Shown here: positions 57,749 through 64,000 of the stretch, one piece after another
How positions within the stretch are numbered: position 1 is the stretch's first letter
Layout: each line of letters starts with the position of its first letter
NCBI GenBank assembly: GCA_030435675.1
Contig: CM059623.1
Coordinates: 16,390,205 to 16,454,204 of the forward strand
Direction: 5' to 3'
Source of the DNA: Steinernema hermaphroditum
Lineage: Eukaryota > Nematoda > Chromadorea > Rhabditida > Steinernematidae
Length of the DNA: 64,000 nucleotides
Notes under the pieces: generated by a model
Databases searched by the model: none
The model's input: the letters and a program-made list of their open reading frames with translations, nothing else
Told to the model about the DNA's origin: nothing
Translations under genes and position numbers: made by a program

Positions 57749-60700
57749 ATGAGTTTGGCGACCGCTTCTTCGGGACCGCCTGAGGCGAAGAAGTTTCGCT
57801 TCTCGTTGCCTACGCCAAGCCAGGTTGGTTCATGAGTGATTCACGGTTTAATGGTTGGTTACTAACATGTTTCGGTGCTGGCCTCTTTTCTTTTCTATGC
57901 CTCTCTGTCAAAATTATTTGCAGCTTGCTTGAAGGTTTCTCCCAGTAAAATGTTTGACGTAAATTTAAATTATTCAAAAATTCCTATAGTTGCAATGACA
58001 GCACTTAAGCCTGAAAGGCTTATCTTTTTTTAACACTTTGGGTGTCAAATTCAACATGCAAGTTCTGGATTAAGGGTTCTGCTTCATTTTTCACGTCCTT
58101 TAGGGTCATAGTGTAGGCTTAGAATTGTTTATGATGTCGTTTGACTTCAGGAAAATTCTAGAGGACTTTTTTTAAGTACAGTAGGCTGTGGTTTGCACAC
58201 ATCTCACTAAAATTTTGATCGCATTACGTTTAAAGTCACATTAGAACTACATAAAGATCCATTAGGCCAACATAGTTCTGACAGCTGGGGTACTCAAGCT
58301 TGCACCTTATCATATGGTCATCGAAATGGGCACTGTGTAGTCGACCCTAAATGATCGATGAATTACCACAGCAACATATGAAAAGCACATACTGTAAACC
58401 ATATTTTCAGTATCCCATAAAGCAGGAGCCAAATGAACAAAATTATGGAATATTCCCGATAAAGGTTAGCTCTTCTGCCCCTCTTGCTTCATCTAACCGC
58501 TTATATTCTTCTTACAAAACTACATGTTGTTCATTTTAAGATCAAAACCGAGGAGAGCACTAATTTCCAGGTCGGAGCGTTCTTCGACTCGGCGCCGTCT
58601 CCGATGAAGTCCGACGACAGCTCCAGGCCTCCGTCGTGTTCCGCAGCGCAAGACGCCGCTCTGGATATGCGGAGCACGCCGGCTACCGTGATGACGCCTA
58701 CTTCGGAACCTGGATCCTTAGCTACAACTCCCCAGCAGGCTCTGGTTGACTTCCTCTCCATGTACCAATCTCAAGCGGCTGTCGCCGCTGTCGCCGCCAA
58801 CACAAAGGCCGCTCTTCTAAAGGTACTTAAAGTAGTTTTGAACTTGAAAAAGGCAAGGATGCTTGTATAATTGGAACTTAATGAGGTAATTGGTTAGTGA
58901 CACAGGATTACAATCCGAGTACTCAAGATGCATAGACACACTGGGTTGGAAGATGCAGCCCACAGGTTGCTTGGATTGCTTATTCCAGAGATTTTTGGAA
59001 TTTCATTTCATTTTATGCTCTGCACCGAGTTTTCCGATTTTAGTTAGGCCTGTTTTATGCGCTTTCCAAAAAATACGTACCATCAGTCCATGCCTTGCTG
59101 CGGTGGTATGGTTAGTATAGAATTCTTCATTCTCTGCCGAACTTAATTGCCATCGTGCGCTAACATAAACAATGGTCCGCATCAAACGTACATGCTACTG
59201 CATGATAACTGATTACCCACCTACGTCAACTGGTCACTTGCCTTACTAAAACGTTGTTGATCTTTGTTACCTTGTAGCAGCCCTGGAATGTTTTCCTCGG
59301 CTTGATAAGTAAGTGATCACTTTGGTGAGCACCTTTGCAGGTTTTAGGTTGTTCCGTTGGCACCTCGTCGCCGTCACGTGTTGATAACGCCACGTCGATG
59401 GCTATCACCAGTAGGGCGCGCGCTAAACGATATTTATGGTGTCAGCAAGGCAGTAACATAAGAGACCGTCCAAGTACACTTTAAGCGTTATGTTAAAGAA
59501 GCGAAGGGAACCTTGAGTTTGGTTTACTACTAACTGTGGGAAGGAACGTTAAAGCAACATCAATTTACTGTAGTTACGGTCAGTTTTAGGCTTATAAAAG
59601 ATAATCGAAGTTTAATATTCATTATACTCCAGACCACCCCCCCCCCACCTTTCTCAGGAACTGCTGTCACAATCTTCAGTGTTAAAATCCAAGCGGTAGC
59701 ACCACCCTCCACGGTTAAGCTTTGAGCTCCGGTGCCTTTTACGTCACTACGCTACGCTCACTACGAGACCGTTCCTTATCAGTTCTTCACAAATTTTGCA
59801 ACCCTCCAGTATTCACAAAACAAACAGTTCCTTGACCCTTACGATTGCCGCCCATTTGTTTACTCGCGCGGCCAGTGCAAGCGCCACGTTCCCCTTTGCG
59901 CGCACATCTGTGTTTGGAGAGAAGCCGCAGGTGATGCAAGCTTTTTTGTTGCACACTCCTGCAACTCTTATCACCGTACTCGTCTGCACTTATCGAGTCG
60001 CAAACAACAAAATTGCCTTCGACATTCGGTATCAACGTGTAATGGGTTGTGCAGTGTGCCGCAATCGCCGACTGAGATGAGCTGTGATCGGATCACAACA
60101 CGAACATGTAACAGTTTATGGCGCTGCATGCACCGCCGTGACAGATGTATGGTTGTGTTCAGCAACAACCTGCTCTGGCAAAAGCAACCAGCGAAATAAT
60201 CTTATGAACTTCATGTGTCTGTCAGAGAGCTAAAGATTTTACTTCCTTATCGCAAGAGTTATAGTGCATTTAATTTTTTAAAACTCTATAAAAGCGATCG
60301 ATCATGGCGTAGCGATACCCAGAATTCGAAATGGGAACGCCGAACCAAGGCACAAATCATCCAACAATTTTCTGGACTTTTCAGATGTTCGCTCGTTCTT
60401 TTCTATGCGCTAGTTCGACCTCCAGGTCCTGCTACGTTATCATTGATGTCTTTTGCGGAGTTTGAAAAAAAGAAATAGGCGATAAGTCCGAAATGCCGGA
60501 AGGCTAATGCGGCAGTTTTCGATGGCCAATACAACGGAAAAGTTACTAGAGAGCCACACTACAAACGGATTGAATGCCTTTCTTTTGAAAACCTTTCTGT
60601 ACCTATGATGAGTGGCGATGTGATAGTTTCCAGAATGAGCTTTCCGTCTTACGGCCACGACCACGATCTCTGATTTTTGTGTTTTCCGCTATCAGCCAAT

Positions 60701-63700
60701 ACTTATTGGCGTGCCGTTTGACATATGCGTATAGATAGTAACACTTCATTTCATAACGGCGACGCAATGATAAAAAGAATTCCCAATCTAAACTAACTAG
60801 ACCTAGTCAACAAGAAGTAGTACTAAACATGTACATTTTAAACCAAACTTCCACTCTGATATATTAACAGAAATGCGTAGCTTTCTAGGCAAACTTGGAA
60901 AGGGTAACTGTGATTAGTTTAGTCATTCTGCGCCCTCTGGTCTCTCAGGGACCGTCACTTTCCTCAACACAGTTCTTATTTTCAGCCATTGCAGGCGTCT
61001 AAAGAAAAGAAGATCGACTTCGACAACCTCTCTCGTTCGGCCCTTGTCGAGCACATGCGTGGCACTTCCAATGGTACACCACCAGCACCTATTCCCGGAG
61101 CCATTGCCGTGGCCGCTTCTCCGGCTGCCGCACTCTTTGGCGAAGACGACTGGTCCTGGCACCGTAACCCGGCCGCAGCCATCCGCTCCGGCGGCACAAA
61201 TAAGCAAACACCAGTGTGGAAATACTTTGTTTACAACAAGGCGGAGAATCTCAGCAGGTACCGTAGTCTTTAGTTGGATCAATTAGTTTATCTTAAAGCT
61301 TTACAAGAAACAATGCAATATAATCGTTTTTTAATTATGGTAGAAAGTTCAGCATGCAACTTTTACTGCATTTTTACACCTTTAAAATTTTAGATGTATC
61401 ATCGGAGATTGTACCTATATGCTGAAAGGGCCACACACGAGCACACTTGCCTGTCACTTAAAGAAGCATCCTGCAGAGTATGCCGAATTTCAAAAGCTCA
61501 AGGTATGAATCACTTTAGATGCGGTAGTCTCAGGAAATTCTAGGTGGAATACACCCGCGAGCGCGCCAACGGATTCGCTGGTTCCTCTCCGCAGTCGAAC
61601 GCATCTGGAGGATCGAACTCGAACAACAGCAGTGTCAGCAAACCACCCAAACCGCAAAGCAACAATCTTTTGGAGCTCTCATCGCTGTTCAACCACAATA
61701 ATACCACAACAGCGAGCAATGGTAATGGGACGACTACGATAAGCGAAGCGAAGACCTCAACGACCAATGGGAATAGCAACAATAATAACAGCAACGCGAG
61801 CAACTCGAAACAGAATAATATCAGGTAGGTTCAACACTGGCTTGATAGCTCGCAAGTGTCGCACACGCGCTAAGAAAAATATATCCGACGATTGACAATA
61901 GCTACTAGATTCACAATCTATTCCGTGAATATAAAGACACGTTTTGCACAGTGTAATGCCGCCGATTCGGGAACATAAAAATTGAATTGTTCAAATTGAA
62001 CATAAACGCTTCATGTGATGCTCTTGTGCTAGTTTTTATGTCTGAAGATCTGTCTATCACTGGCAGCTAGGAGTTTGGATTGAGATTGTAATTTTGATGA
62101 GTGCTCGTGCATAAGGCGATAGCAATCACTGCAAGATTATCATTGATTATCGCTGAAAATCCTCATTCCCGCTGCCTTAGGCTAAGGAGCCGCCGGTCCG
62201 TTGATGTGAATCGGGTATATTCCAGAAAAGTGATATTTTTGGCTAGGCCGTAAAGCGGATGAGTCCGTAAGGGGCTTTGTGTGGACGGGAATTGATAATT
62301 TGGCATTTACTATAATTAGGAATAAAGTGAATTAATTTGACTTCCAATGTTTAACATATTCCTTCTCAATTTTAAAGTTTTCCAAGAAACTGTACTATAC
62401 GCTCTCTTATGAGCAGATTGGATTGTTCCATATTATGATGCAAAATATTTTGTTCTTCGTCGATGTTGTGTAATAAAAAAAATGAGTTTTTCTGACATTC
62501 AAAGCGATTTCCTTGAAAAAAACCATCATGCCGAAATCTTCATTTTTTGGTCGTGCACCGCAGATTTGCATATTTAGAACATAAAACAAACACTTGAGCA
62601 TAAAAGAGATGTTCAGTCTGTTTAGACTTACACTGTCAATGCCTAAACGTGCTAATACAGCCCATTTTCAGCAATCTCCTCACGATGCTCAACGCCCGAG
62701 CGCTCGCCTCATCACAAACGCCGAACTCCGCCCCTACCACTCCTGTTCTCCAGCAGATTGCGAACCCTCTCAATCTTCTCAAATTCATGAATCTACCGCA
62801 AGGAGTCACCGGCCTCCCGTTCGGGAACGTTCCCCAGACAAGCATGGCTAGTGCGGCCTTGGGTGCTCGTCCAAACCCAGCGGCAGCCGTGACGCCCGAG
62901 CAACCGGCAAAGAAATGGCCTCGCCAGGAGAGGAAGCAACGTGATTTGGAAACGAAGTTGGCGCTGGTGATGGCAACCGCTCAAGTGACTCCCCAACTGG
63001 TCAACAACCCTTTTTTCCGTGACTTCATGGAGGCCGCGCAACCGAAGTTCGCCGTCCCTACAGAACCGGCCTTTCTCGAAGAGCTCATAAACGGCCAGCA
63101 TCAGAGGACACTCGCTTCTATAAAGGGGCAGCTGGCTGCCGCGCACAAAGTGGCCCTTCTTGTTGATGTACTAAAGGTGGGCACTTCTGCGGCTTCTTCC
63201 GGAAGCACAATAGACGATCAATCGACATCCGATGGGTGCGATCTTGACGACTCTTCCGTCGCTGCTTCGGGAACGACTGCGCCAAGGTTGTGCATCTTCG
63301 GGTCATTCTACAGTATGAACACCCAAAAAGTAGAAGTTGTCCTTATGGGCATTCGGGCGTTGAATATCAGAGACTATTCGAGCACGGCGTCCGCTGTGAA
63401 GAACTGCGTGGAATCTGTAAGCGTCCGCTTCGTCAATATTTACAAAATACCTCTTTAGCTGATGGAAGAGTACTCCATTTCTATGGAGAAAATATCACGG
63501 ATCGTCCTCAACGGTCTCGGTGACATTGGCCTTGAAGATGAAATACTTTTCGCGAACCAGCTAGATCCTGTGAACCACAAACTAGCGCAGAGCCTCTCGT
63601 CGATTTTCGACTCCGACCCAGTGATCGACGATCTGAGAAAGCACTTCTACGCCATGATTCTGAGTTTTCTTACGAGACCTGATGCTGGCACCGCCTTGAA

Positions 63701-64000
63701 TAAAATGGCCGGTAAGTTCATTGTTCTTATAAACTCCATTTCCTGGAGTGATCACATCGCAGAAAATTGCTAGTTCTTCGCAACCTTGCTCTTTCCAGGG
63801 AGGACAGTCGAATTCCCCGTAGCCGAATCTTTCTTTGTCCTGGCAGAAGCAGTACTCGAAGTGAAGGACTCCTTTCTGGGAGCTTGCCTACAACAGCCAC
63901 TTGACAATCCCATGGAGATTCTTGTCGATCCCGAGTGGAACCTTCTGAAAGATGCGACAAGGCTTCTTAGGCTGTTCCACAATCTCATGGCTGTCGTTCA
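57749..64000 (+). CDS. BED-finger protein with degenerate hAT-transposase body (partial, first 757 aa)
   Basis: Exons are 57749-57823, 58411-58464, 58541-58822, 60986-61257, 61394-61502, 61544-61824, 62672-63416, 63459-63711 and 63799 to beyond 64000; every junction is in phase. The N-terminus has two sumoylation-type motifs (IKQE at 28-31, IKTE at 44-47). The BED zinc finger at about 210-260 has conserved VWKYF and ligands Cys229, Cys234, His249 and His253. Residues 265-357 are Asn/Ser/Thr-rich. From about 449 the sequence follows hAT transposases (NNPFFRDFME, KVALLVD, DPEWNLLKDATRLL). The catalytic-site equivalents are altered, so it is probably a domesticated transposase acting as a nuclear DNA-binding regulator. 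The exon-3 acceptor is an atypical TTTTAAG. The C-terminal hAT dimerisation region should lie past the edge. I cannot assign a specific C. elegans orthologue. Confidence 0.85.
57824..58410. other. Intron 1 of the BED-finger gene
   Basis: 587 bp, donor CAG/GTTGGT and acceptor TTTTCAG. T-rich; nothing further recognised. Confidence 0.6.
58823..60985. other. Large intron 3 of the BED-finger gene
   Basis: 2,163 bp between exons 3 and 4. It contains a homopolymeric C run near 59636-59647. Open frames at 59732-60199 on both strands have no similarity I recognise. An unrecognised alternative exon cannot be excluded. Confidence 0.5.
61825..62671. other. Intron 6 of the BED-finger gene
   Basis: 847 bp, donor CAG/GTAGGT and acceptor TTTTCAG. 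AT-rich; no further features seen. Confidence 0.6.

Noticed and set aside
59732..60199. 155-codon frame inside a BED-gene intron
   Set aside because: Irregular composition with no family resemblance; overlapping frames on the other strand are just as open.

Overview
The window looks like nuclear DNA of a free-living or parasitic nematode from the Rhabditina (clade V). Genes are cut by many introns of about 43-50 bp with TTTCAG-type acceptors. Several start codons lie a few bases behind an acceptor-like site, as in trans-splicing, and downstream genes follow at 100-170 bp, as in nematode operons. The proteins (ERK/MPK-1, CUL-1, WDR55, ZNHIT2, mitochondrial bL21) are close to the C. elegans forms. 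All exon models here were assembled by hand from splice sites, reading phase and family similarity; no transcript data were available.

Layout. 1-2.2 kb: two minus-strand genes, a 47-residue single-pass membrane protein and a 223-residue CUE-domain protein whose promoter may be shared with a divergent plus-strand exon at 2436. 2.5-11.1 kb: non-coding or repetitive DNA dominated by a large inverted repeat with arms of about 840 bp (6475-7312 and 8488-9335). 11.1-12.5 kb: an mpk-1/ERK orthologue. 12.96-13.2 kb: a tiny charged coiled-coil gene. 13.6-14.3 kb, minus strand: an unusual homeodomain protein with Glu at position 50.

15.8-24.2 kb: a compact co-directional block, probably one or two operons: WDR55 (ribosome biogenesis), ZNHIT2 (zinc-finger HIT), mrpl-21 (mitoribosome), a basic 90-residue reading frame of unknown nature, cul-1 (SCF ubiquitin-ligase scaffold) and a four-pass membrane protein. 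Such housekeeping mixtures are typical of nematode operons.

24.2-57.7 kb: a desert of about 33 kb in which I see no convincing gene. It is a mosaic of AT-rich DNA and about 20 GC-rich islands of a few hundred bp. The 7-mer TACGGTA/TACCGTA is strongly over-represented there (16 copies). The desert also holds a hAT-like MITE with perfect 8-bp target-site duplications, several hairpins and palindromes, small tandem repeats, and three copies of AAGTAGGTCT near the next promoter.

57.7-64 kb: the first nine coding exons of a large BED-finger protein with a degenerate hAT-transposase body, apparently a domesticated transposase acting as a DNA-binding regulator. It runs off the right edge. The desert is most simply read as its regulatory domain, which is an inference.
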